The notes under the pieces were generated by a model that worked only from the letters and a program-made list of their open reading frames with translations, made no database searches and was not told the origin of the DNA. A stretch of DNA of 64,000 bases from assembly GCA_002749535.1 (NCBI GenBank), contig MZZL01000401.1, positions 873,165-937,164 on the forward strand. Reading direction: 5' to 3'. Every line of letters begins with the position of its first letter. The stretch's first letter is position 1. Positions 49,837 through 59,791 of the stretch are shown here, piece after piece. Source of the stretch: Apophysomyces variabilis. Taxonomy: Eukaryota > Mucoromycota > Mucoromycetes > Mucorales > Mucoraceae. Position numbers and translations under genes: made by a program.

Positions 49837-50307
49837 AACGGTGGTTAAAAAAAAGTCGAGAAACTCGCCAGTACGACAGTGCGAACTGTTACAGCATTTC
49901 AGATTTGGGACAACGCTTCCACATTCTTCTTTCTTTTTTTCCCCTTTTCTCTTCCATCTCTTTTTGATCCACCTTTCCTATCAGTCAATTGTACTCATAT
50001 TTACTGTGGTTGAATAATACAGTGTATTTTCCGTCAGTTCGTTTTTATCTCTGTTATTAATATGGATAGATGTATATAAAACAGGCAGGGCCATAGAGAA
50101 GACTTGATGCTCTTTTATTGTTCTTTGGGAAAGGGAACAGAAGTGAATGCAAATGATTGTAAGTTTCGAAATAGCTCAATGTTCGTTTTCGTCATCCGCA
50201 ACAGTTGGCGTTTTGGGTATTTCATCTTGTGTCCGGGAAGTAACTAAGTCGAGGTTGTTGTCATAACCATCTAATTGGTTTGGTCCGTTAATCTACAATC
50301 ATTCTTT
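49837..50307. other. Region between UBA3 promoter and EF-hand gene
   Basis: 49837-50030 is the UBA3 leader (C/T-rich on plus strand at 49925-49980). A 39-codon open stretch on the minus strand (50299-50180) lies just past the EF-hand stop; see findings. Confidence 0.4.
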
Positions 50308-50893
50308 TCACTCAATCTTACGCTTCTTAAAGTCTTTCAATGTTTCCTCAGGGTCCGACAACGTTTGCATGTGATACATTTGATAGAAACCTTTATACGT
50401 CAGGTGCTTGTTTCTATCGACGTCAAATGAATCCACGATTTCCTAATGTGTGATTTATGTAAACATTTGCCAATCGATACAACTGCCCCACTCACGTCGA
50501 TAACAGATTGGTCAAACTAAGCGAGTATAATTGATATAGATGGTAATTAACATTAACGTCCTATCAAACACGTGCTGATCTACACCACTTTCGAGAGATG
50601 AACTTACAGCACGCCCGTTCGTAGCCTCTGCAAAGTCTTGCAGCTCTTCTAGTTTCCAGACGCCGTCCTTATCCTATACCAAGGACAAAGTTAGCAAAAG
50701 GATATTTGGGAAGAGTGCTCTACCTTGTCAAAACGATCAAAGATTTCCTTCAAGATCTACCTCATCATAAGATGTTAGTGTTTTTGGAAGGCATAGCCAT
50801 AATGCTAAGACTTCGCACCTTTTCGACTTTCGGAAGGAATTCATCGTCATCATCGACAAGAATGGAGAGCGAATAAGTAGAATTCGTTTCCAT
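50308..50893 (-). CDS. Small EF-hand calcium-binding protein
   Basis: The start METNSTYSLSILVDDDDEFL (50893) continues KVEK, then after an intron ILKEIFDRFDK, after another DKDGVWKLEELQDFAEATNG, and finally FDQSVIDEIVDSFDVDRNKH with LTYKGFYQMYHMQTLSDPEE, ending FKKRKIE at TGA 50310-50308. The first loop (DKDKDGVWKLEE) is a canonical EF-hand. The second (DVDRNKHLTYKG) is degenerate at the glycine and last-Glu positions. About 120 aa from four or five short exons. The layout resembles the EF-hand pair found fused to TPR proteins in plants, but here it stands alone. The C-terminus is uncertain because an open stretch follows the stop. Confidence 0.6.
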
Positions 50894-51263
50894 TGTAGAG
50901 AAGGAAGGAAGGAAAACAAGGAGTACAAAACGTTTTTGTCTCCGTCCATTTGCCTGTCTGTACCGAAGCAGAGTGTCAGCCGTCTGAGTCACAAAAAATA
51001 CTGACACGAATTGAACAGTGTTTATTGAATCATATTCTGCGCTACTGTAAAACAAATTCTGTGCCCATGAAAGCACCAAGTTTACGCTAAAAGTAACATA
51101 ATTTTATGTCATTAACCAAATCAGTTATGTGGGAAGTATACTTTGCTTACATGAATCTGATACTTCAGTGGGACACAGAATTCATTCAATTAGCGAGAAA
51201 TATAATTCATGGTTAACAAATCGGAAGGGTACATTGCTGTCTTTTTACTTACCCCAAAGGTAT
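50894..51263. other. Intergenic region between EF-hand gene and Fanzor-like remnant
   Basis: No supported exon on either strand. It contains the EF-hand promoter side and, toward 51263, the outer flank of the transposon remnant. No terminal repeat was recognised. Confidence 0.35.
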
Positions 51264-51307
51264 CCCGCTGTTAAGCGCGGGCATCCACGCCGCACCCCTC
51301 CGGGATG
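51264..51307 (-). other. Paired GC-rich hairpins just 3' of the Fanzor-like ORF (candidate omega-RNA/terminal structure)
   Basis: Directly after the minus-strand stop at 51321, a ~45-base GC-rich segment in AT-rich DNA can fold into two adjacent stem-loops. One pairs CATCC (51282-51286) with GGATG (51303-51307). The other pairs CCCGC (51264-51268) with GCGGG (51277-51281) over an 8-base loop. In TnpB/Fanzor loci the guide (omega) RNA begins at the 3' end of the ORF and runs to the element end, so this is the expected place. That it is transcribed is inference. Confidence 0.35.
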
Positions 51308-51320
51308 GACATAAGCGAAG

Positions 51321-54042
51321 CTAACAGATTATTATCCAGCAAGTATTTACTGGCTTTCTTTGGGTTGAACTCCGGGAATGGCTCGTGGTGTTTTGAGAAA
51401 AGGGCATTCGTCCCCGCGAGAGCATGTTCAGGGCAGCATTTTGGTCCCGGCCATGTGAGCCGTACCCTTTCTTCACACTAATGCATTCGGAATTTGTACA
51501 AATGACTGTGCCAAAGTTTTTCTTGATATAGCCATCTTTTTTCTTGTTCGGGTGGGAGAGAACTTGGTAGCAGAAAGGACACAGTTGAGAAGAACAGAAT
51601 TCGTTTGTTATCCCCACCGATGTTTGTTGTAAATGTTGCTCTCTCAATTTCTTCCCACCAGGCCGGTAATGCCCTCGGATAGGGGAGCACACTCCTGTTC
51701 CGGCCGAGCCAGTCATCATAAGTAAGATATTGGTCTTCTTTCCCGAACCATTTAGGAAATTGCGTTCATTCGAAGCAACGGTAGCGTATGCTTTCTGCGT
51801 GTATATATCTTGAGTGCGTTTTGACTTTTTCACTGATTTCTTCTCCGAATAAAATTCCTCAATATATCTCTGTTATCTATCGCAATCTATAATCAGATCT
51901 AAGTTAGTTGTTTAGTTCAGTAGAACCGTAAAATACTACCTTGCGATAATTGTGCAAACTGTCGATGTCAACTGCATTTCCCGACATTGTTCTTTGACAA
52001 TTTCTTTTCGATAGCTTTTACCTTCTTTCCCTCTTCGGTCGCCTGCGATGCAGAAAGAATAGTCATTGCAGCGTAGCTCCACATGAAGTACTGTTCTTAC
52101 CCTTTTCCTATACTCCCTTTGTCTTCTGACGCGTCTTGTAAAGGAAAGGTCATCAATTTGTTTCGCAGTGATTTTGAAGGTCTTTGGTATCTTTTGGAAA
52201 TCTGACGCGAAGTCATCTTCGGTGTCGTCATCCTGAGTCTCAAGTGCACTAAATCGGTTATGAAGCTTCAGATGGTAGGCAAAACGTTCAATTGGTAAAG
52301 AAACCGATTCCGACATGGTGATAACACCGTAATCGGTGCCGGAAAACGTGATTCCTGCACTTGGATCTTCGGTCATTCCTCTGATATTCATTTTTGCATA
52401 TTTAATATCATTCGCTGTAATTTTCGTCAGGTCTTTGTCCCTCGATTTCCTTTTTCTTTTGCGTCCTTTGCTTAATTTTTGATTGCTCTTTTCGATCTCT
52501 TCATGAACGATGGCCTGTAAAAGGGAGACGCTTTGCTTATCAAAATTTGTACCAGTAGGCATTTTACCTGGACTACGAGATACTTGTTGTGTCGGAAATT
52601 CTGCAATTTTTTCCGTTCGAGAAGTAGTTTTTTGTTTTCTTGTTTCCTTTCGTTTTTTCAAACCATTCCTGAAAGCAATAGTATCAATGAGATCTTCCGC
52701 ATTCGATGTGTTGGATCGACCGTCTTTGATAGCGTTGATTTCTTCCGTCAATAAACATATAGTTTCCGTCCTGTCTCTGAGGCTATTTTACAATTGCTTG
52801 ACTTTTTCTGTGATTTTAACGATATCCTTGCCGATGGCTGTAACGGCATCGCTTTCTTAAGCGTTTTGCAAAATCACTGCTGAAGGCCGTGCATGCTTCT
52901 TTTTGCGTTTCTCGTATCGGGATCTTGCAACTTTTCTGCTTTCCAACACAGTCCCTTGTATACTCGTAGAACCATATGATGAAATGTTTAGGACATTGTC
53001 AAATTTCAGAGCGTCTTTGTGGCATATGCGATCTATTCGCTCAAGGTCAAAAAAGGCACCGAGAATGTATTCAGAATTATGGGTGACGTCGGGACAGGTT
53101 GTCATCGTTTTGCCGTTTGGGCCAACGACGTTGAACCCGTCCATGTCGTCTCTGGTACAGCATAATATTTCCGAAAGTGTTGGTAGGATCTAAAACGAGG
53201 GAGTATATGGCCGACGGTCAAACAACGGGGCAAATAGAATGCGTAAATATTTGTCATCAGTTATCGTAAGACTGCATTTGTGAGCAGCACCAAAGGGACA
53301 TTCGGCAATGGTTGTCGATCAACAGCAAAGTCGCCAGTAGGACAAAGAACAAAGGGCTAGATGAAGCTATACACGTCTATGACTGCCTCGGCTTCTTTCA
53401 GGTTCAACTCGGCAGTGCTAAATTCCTTTTGTAACTTCTTCGCTGTGATGTTGTCTACCGAGACGTCTTCCAATGCTAATAGCCGCTTTGTTAGAGTTGT
53501 TACCTTTGAAGTCTGGAGCGGCTCGTTTCTTGGGTTATTTTCCTCTTTTTTCAATTCGGCTCTGAAGATGTCGATGCTAGAATAGGGTGCTTTTCACTTG
53601 CTTGATGGCTCCGGGATGTTGGCACTTCCTCTTCCTTTTCTGCTTCCTTTTCGTCATCTTTCGTACCTTTCTGATATTCTTTGTCTTCTTCTCTGTTCCT
53701 TTCCCATTCTGCATCTTCATCATTCAACTGGAACTTCCCCATTTCGTCATCTTTTCTTTCCCTAGGTGGGTTACTTGCTGGTTCCTTCTGCTTGCTCTTT
53801 TGTGCAAGTAAATTTGATCTGGTTGATTTTATGGTAGCGATAATGGCGGACAGCTTCTGTACACGTGGATCGTCCGCAGATACCCGGTTTTCGAGCTTTC
53901 TTAGGCGGCGAAGTATACATACTTTTCATGCTTGTCTTTTCTTTTTTGCTTCCGCTTCCGCAAGTTGTAGCTTTGTCTTTCTCTTTCGCGAGCCAGAGCG
54001 AATCGTAATAGCAACAGTATGAGTTGTGGCGCCATTCCACAT
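51321..54042 (-). pseudogene. Decayed TnpB/Fanzor-like (OrfB zinc-ribbon) transposon gene
   Basis: Minus-strand blocks in changing frames line up as one gene. An ATG at 54042 opens a basic coiled-coil segment (RSGSRKRKTK, one in-frame TGA). Then come an acidic Lys/Glu-rich stretch (53800-53560) and a helical block (53554-53357). 53190-52857 has HNSEYILGAFFDLERIDRIC and SYGSTSIQGTV. 52751-51936 (271 codons) has a Lys-rich region and GITFSGTDYGVITMSESVSL, where Asp (nt ~52332-52334) is the candidate RuvC-I residue. A frameshift near 51955 gives KVVFYGSTELNN. 51833-51321 has RGHYRPGGKKLREQHL, ITNEFCSSQLCPFCYQV, CTNSEC and GSHGRDQNAALNML, i.e. a CxxC..CxxxxC zinc ribbon and the RD.NAA RuvC-III motif. 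Family membership is from these motifs; stops and shifts make it non-functional as read. Confidence 0.7.
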
Positions 54043-55801
54043 ATTTCGACAGGCTGTGGCATATTGCCGCAGTTTTGCTATTGAAATTTTTGGGAGCATA
54101 AAGAGGAGGCAGACTGTAAAAGAAACGGGCGATGGGAAGGAAAGGTAAAAAGAGCCTTCTTTGTATAAAAAATAAGAAATGCCAAGGAATAAGCGAAACT
54201 CTGATTAATTCTTTTATGTGATAAATAATTGTTCTACTTGGATATCTATGATAGGGCGCGGATAATGTGCCGATCGGGATGGTTACTAACATATTTTTGT
54301 AAAATCTGAACGATTGGTGATGATAAGTGGTTCTTCTGTCTTTGCTATTCTGTGTCCACCGGTGCCTCAGTAGCACATAGATAGAATAGAATGTTAATGT
54401 GTTAACCAAATCTAAATGATAATTACAGCCAATACATTCACTGAAGAGTCTGGAGTGATCAGCAACACCTACCGCTATTAAAACAAAATGGTGGAGATAA
54501 TATCTTAAAGCATATGAGTCAGGAATAAAGTAGGTTCGGAAGTTCAAAGGAAGTAGAAAATCCTCCAAGCAAGCATATAAATTTCATACACGAGTTAGTA
54601 GACATGACTAGTTTTGCTTTATCACCCAATCATCTTTCTATTCTTGTGGCGCCGCTTACTTGAATGCACCATAACATAATAAGAGCATACCAATTTATTC
54701 TCTTGTTTATCTTAGAATTTGGCAAGATTTGGACTACTTACATTGAGGATTCTTCTTTCTAGTTGGCGCAAAAGCGAAGATTGCCCAAGAGAAGACGAAA
54801 TATGTGGTGCACACCCAATCCTGGTTCCGTCGTTTCTTCTGACATTTTCCCTCTCAAAAAAAAAAGTCAGTTGTTACGCGTCTTTCAAGATATGAGTTGA
54901 GATGGATGGAGGAGTTTTTCATTTTATATTATTTTTTCTATGAATAAAGCGCGGTTTTGGGGGATTGTACCACATCTGGAGTCGGAGCGGAGGCAACCAG
55001 ACTTAGCGTAGTAACGAACGTTAAACTATCATATCCGCTGGCGCAAAATTACTTTTTAGCTGACGCAAATTACCTTGCAAGAACCTCTAGAATCAGGTAA
55101 ACGAATGGTCGAACCGGATATCGACAGATTATACTTCTTTTTCTGTTTATGGAGAAGCTGCGCCATGGTGCCAACGTGTCTGGATAATGTCTGTCAGTAT
55201 ATCCTTCCAGTAAAGAAGGATGATGGTGCGATGCTGGATCCTAACATACTATTGGCAAAAAATTGTGATTAGCCTGGAGACGAGGATATAAAGGGCTTGA
55301 AATCATGCTTGTACCTTCCTCCACATTTCAAGATAATGAAAGATCCTTTAGAGCCAAGATTGATAAGTGTATGAGTGCTTCCTCAGCCACGGCACACTTC
55401 AAGTATCCACGTTATCGCAGCGCAGGGAGACACATACTGATTGTTCAACAACTATGCCACCCTAAATAAAACGTGGGTTCATGGAACGGTCAAGGTATGG
55501 ATTAATGTATCCCATTCCTAACGATTCGACAGAAGTAAAAGAGAAGCTTGATATGGACCAAGCCTTGGGTTCTCATTATGTCTCAGCATTCAGCAACCCA
55601 TTCTGTCCGTTTCTACTTTTTTTTATTCTTATTGTAGTTGATTATGATATCATATAGTACAGCTCTACGCACGACTACTCCCAGACTAAGCTCAGCAAAT
55701 GAGGGATCGACTTTACTCGTATGGACCATTCATAGGGGTTCTTGGGCGACCTGTTGCGGTCGGGACTTTAAGTTGTTTCACACCACCTAAACATTTCCGA
55801 A
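54043..55801. other. Region upstream of the Fanzor-like gene, no supported gene
   Basis: A long minus-strand frame (54568-53771, 265 codons) covers this and the coiled-coil part of the remnant. Its composition (many Tyr, Phe, His, Leu) is not protein-like and it conflicts with the better frame. A 53-codon plus-strand ATG frame at about 55304 (MLVPSSTFQDNERSFRAKID) has no known match. The outer end of the transposon probably lies here. Confidence 0.3.
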
Positions 55802-56834
55802 TTACTTTCCACTACCTTCGCTGCCGTTTTCCTTACCTTGCAGTGAAAGGTTTTCAGCACCAATCAGAGCTTGGTGGACATGTTCAATCGATTTAAAATA
55901 TTTGACAGTTTTCACATGAAGTTCCAGTGTTGCATCCTCATCGCACACGATCAAACCTTTAGGGTGCATTTGAATAGCGGAGACAGTCCACATATGGTTA
56001 ACTCCTTCTTCGATACATTTAGCCAAGGCAATAGACTAATCAGATAATGTAAGACGTTGTTCCCTTTCCCTCATTGTCATCTTTATCTTTTTGGTTTTAC
56101 CTTATGGGCACCGGTAATGATCACGACCACTTCACGAGCATCCATCACAGTTCTATCGTTATCTTTTAGTACCCACCTCCTTCGCCGCTATCATAGATCA
56201 AACTTACGCTACACCCACGGTCAAGGCCAGCTTGGGTACCTTGCTGACATCTCCGTCGAAGAACCGCGCGTTAGCAATGATGGTTTCATATGCAAGTGTC
56301 TTGACACGAGTGCGTGATGTCAGTGAGGATCCAGGTTCGTTGAAAGCAATGTGACCATCAGGGCCAATACCACCCAGAAAGAGCTCGATGCCTCCGACAC
56401 GGGCGATTTCAGCTTCAAATTTCTTGCACTCCTCATCCAGATCTGGCGCATTGCCATCCAAAATATGGACGTTTTCGGGCTTTATGTCAACGTGCATGAA
56501 CAGGTGTTTCCACATGAACGAGTGGTATGATTCCGGATGATCACGCGGTAAACCAACGTACTCATCCATGTTGAAGGTCACCACGTTCTGGAAGCTCAGC
56601 TCACCAGCCTTGTAGAGTTCAACCATTTTCTTGTAGACACCAATAGGGGACGAACCAGTAGGAAGACCCAGCACAAAGGGACGTTCTGCTGTAGGTTTAA
56701 ACTGATTGATACGCTCCTTGATATAGTTGGCTATTGTTGGACAAAGAGTTAGTTCAGTATATGCCAAACCAACAACTCGCTTTACCAATGTAAGAGGAAA
56801 CTTCGTCGTAATCTTCGCGAATAATCAATCTCAT
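55802..56834 (-). CDS. NAG1: Glucosamine-6-phosphate deaminase
   Basis: Converts glucosamine-6-phosphate to fructose-6-phosphate and ammonia, letting amino sugar (for example from chitin) enter glycolysis. Exon 1 gives [16 protein letters not shown]; after an intron [34 protein letters not shown] and [20 protein letters not shown] follow, then [20 protein letters not shown]. These hold the NagB catalytic Asp, Asp/His and Glu residues. Exon 3 is [17 protein letters not shown], and the last exon has [20 protein letters not shown] and [16 protein letters not shown]. About 280 aa, normal length. The gene symbol follows fungal usage; enzyme identity is firmer than the symbol. Confidence 0.92.
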
Positions 56835-58097
56835 GATGTATTAAGTTGTATTATGTTTAGTTATTAAAAGAAAAAGAAAATGGGAAAAAGAGTGCAAGGG
56901 TTGCGAGACTTTTTTATGTTTGAGAAAAAAAAACGGGTTCATGCGACTGACCAATCAGGAGGCGCGATCGGATTGTGATGGTCGAAGGACTGGTCGGCCA
57001 TTCATTTTCCCTTCTTGCAGTTCTTCAGGTCTACTATCTTGCATTTTCGTTTGTTCTCTCCTTCTGATAAGACCCGCCAAAATATTGAGTTAATAAGTAT
57101 ATGATAAGGATCGTATCAGTTATATATTGGCGCTGTTGAAGTAAAAAGAGAATAGAAAAGACCAGTAATTACCTCGGAGAGCGGATATAAACCTCGGCTT
57201 TCATAAGCAACCATTAAAAATTTTCATTGGATATAGTGCTTACATAAGTTTTCCTCGTTTCATCCGAAAGGACCCTGTATTACCGTCCCTTTTTTTACTT
57301 ATTCCCACCTTTCGATGTTTATCCATCTTTCTCCTTTATTGTTCGTGAAACAGCAATGTTCTATGTGATGGTCTGGGATCTTCCATTTTGTTGCCATGGT
57401 TGCAATGTCAAGCCAACGAAATTAAGATTCTGTATATCTGGGGACAAATCCCTGGGTAAATTTATTTCAGAAGGAGTGTAAACGAGGTTCTAAGAAAATG
57501 GGGACAGAAAAAGAGAGTAATCATCCCAAAGTTTTTTGGTACGGGTAACCCTTCGGCGTCGGATTTTCTTAGTTTAGTCCTGCTGGACAATTGTCTGGTT
57601 TTGAAACACTTGCGTCATATGTAAATCGTCTCACGTTCATAAGATTACCGTGCCTCTGACGGAATCATCACCTGGTTTGAATCGTCCTCGCACCCTACAT
57701 TCATAGATTCTTTAGACGGCACAGCTCTTTGCATTGCCAAGGTATTCAACAAGTAGACCACATCATAATTCATATCCCGCTAGTGGTATCTAAATAGGGC
57801 CTCCGTTTTGAGTAAAGTTCAGCTGGTAAGAGAGTTTCTATATCCAATCAATAACCTATAAAACTTAAGTAGCATATATTTTTGAATTTTTGGACTCATT
57901 ATGCTTAAACTGACCATCGTTATCGTGGCATTTGATTTCAGTCCTGATAAAATGCATGCCAAGCCGATGGGACAAAAAAGCGATATTTTTTTTGGTCATT
58001 CCGCCAACTGTTTTTGGCGCACCCAAAAATTGATTGGATCATCGCCTTAACCAGCCAATTCTGATAGCTGAGTGTTTCTGCACACTAACCAAGTCAA
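56835..58097. other. Divergent intergenic region between deaminase and SNARE gene
   Basis: Both genes point outward, so the promoters lie here. A CCAAT box (GACCAATCAGG) is at about 56949-56959, 115-125 bases upstream of the deaminase ATG. Elsewhere AT-rich with no supported exon. Confidence 0.4.
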
Positions 58098-59079
58098 ATG
58101 GAAGAGGACCCTTTCATTCTCGTCAAACGGTCTGTATATCGTTACTACCCAGACGAAAGAAGACACATGTATTGATTCTTTTTTCTTAGTCAAGTGGAGG
58201 AAGCCCTTGAAAATGCTTCTACTTTATTTTCATCCTGGAAACGCATTCAACAGACAGTCTCTTCACCAAAGAATCAGGAACTTCTGTGGACATCCGATGA
58301 ACTAAATGCTTCTCTGGAAGCCATTGAGCAGGATCTTGATGACTTGGACGAGGCTTTTGCTGCATGCCAAGCGAACCCAAACCAGTTCCGTGTCAGCGCA
58401 GCAGAGATGAATTCACGGCGGGCTTTTCTCATGGAATCCCGGAACACACTACAGAAAATGAGAAATACCATGGCCAATCCACCTGCTAAGAATAAATGGC
58501 AGGTACAAACTATAAAGAAAAAAGAGCGAAGAAAGATGATTCGATTAAATACAGTTGACATGTAGGACTCATCGACGGATTATTCATCCTCGCGAGAAGC
58601 TGAAAACAGTCGATTTTTAGAGGATCAAGGGCAACAGCAAACCGTAATCTATTGTTTTATCCATCCGGGATGCTGAAAAAGGAACAATATAGATAATGAT
58701 GCAACAACAAGATGTCCACCTAGAGAGTATGTCGGGCACGTTGGTTAATCTCAAAGAAATTGCAGGAACGATGAACAGAGAAATCGATGACCATGTTATG
58801 TAGGTTTATGATTAACAAGAGATGCACTTTTAATTGATAACTTGAATTTTTAGACTACTGGATGAGCTGGGTGATCAAGTGGATCGTTCAGAAGGGAGGT
58901 TAAAACGAGCAATGCATAGAGTCACAGACATATTAAAGAGAGAGGAAGGTAATGTGGAGGTGTCAGCTTTTCGTTGTTTCTTATAGCTTAAACGTTGCAT
59001 AGAATCAAAATCAAGCTATTGCATCTGCTGTCTCATCATTGTACTCATTATTTTGCTGGTACTAGTTGTATTGATGTAA
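58098..59079 (+). CDS. TLG1: TLG1/syntaxin-6-like Qc-SNARE
   Basis: Syntaxin-6/Tlg1 proteins act in endosome-to-trans-Golgi fusion. Exon 1 is MEEDPFILVKR; exon 2 QVEEALENASTLFSSWKRIQ with LEAIEQDLDDLDEAF begins the N-terminal three-helix (syntaxin 6) domain. A short linker exon (58564-58650) precedes the SNARE exon, QQQDVHLESMSGTLVNLKEI, joined across a GTAGGT intron to LLDELGDQVDRSEGRLKRAM. The last exon adds SKSSYCICCLIIVLIILLVL as a tail anchor and stops at 59077-59079. At the ionic zero layer the reading is IDDHVILLDEL, i.e. His where Qc-SNAREs normally have Gln. About six exons. Confidence 0.8.
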
Positions 59080-59791
59080 CCCACCATCTTAGCTTTTTTT
59101 GGATTGGTTTGGGCTCCGTTCTGAACCTGGGTGGGAAAAGCACATTGCAAGTCTGTCCGCTGAAAGTCTAAAAATACGCATCAGGCTGAAGCGCTTTCCA
59201 CAGAAAGGACTAAGCAAGTCTTATTATCACCAGATCGGATATATAGGGGATACAGATATTTATACAATATATAATTGTTGATGAAAGCGTACAAAGGTAA
59301 CAGCTATTCATCTTGTTGATGACAACTACCAAGTATGAAAAATGGTCATCGTCAAGATATGGTTCTTATGTTTTGTTGGCTCCGGAAAACGACGGTATGA
59401 ACTTCATGAACTGTCTTTGCCAGGCTTCTCATCATGATAACTATGACTTATTGCTTGACATGAGAAGAAAAGGGAAAGGGGGAAAAGAAAAGGGAAAGAA
59501 AGAAAACGTCCATTACAATGAAGACTCAGGGTTGTGTTCTCGAATCCGGTCAGGTTGCACAAGGAACCCTATTATAGACTGTTTTTGTATTCCATCTTAG
59601 ACGCCCTTGGCCTGGATTTTGGGCTCGATACGTCTTTAGTCACTGCTTCCTACCGTTTACCTCGTCCATTTCTTGGAGCTTCCTTTTCATAGCTTTACTG
59701 CATTTCGCTGTCTTTACATTAACCTCTCCTGTCCTGTATTTCGTCATCGCGTTATTCACTCCTTGACTTGAGGGAAAGTTTTTGAGAGGAC
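59080..59791. other. Intergenic region before the flippase gene
   Basis: No supported gene. It contains an A/G-rich patch (59465-59510) and pyrimidine-rich leader before the ATG at 59792. Short open frames here lack motifs. Confidence 0.4.

Noticed and set aside
53771..54568. 265-codon minus-strand open frame
   Set aside because: Composition is rich in Tyr, Phe, His and Leu without motif, and its 3' part overlaps the better-supported charged coiled-coil frame of the Fanzor-like remnant. Likely a chance opening.
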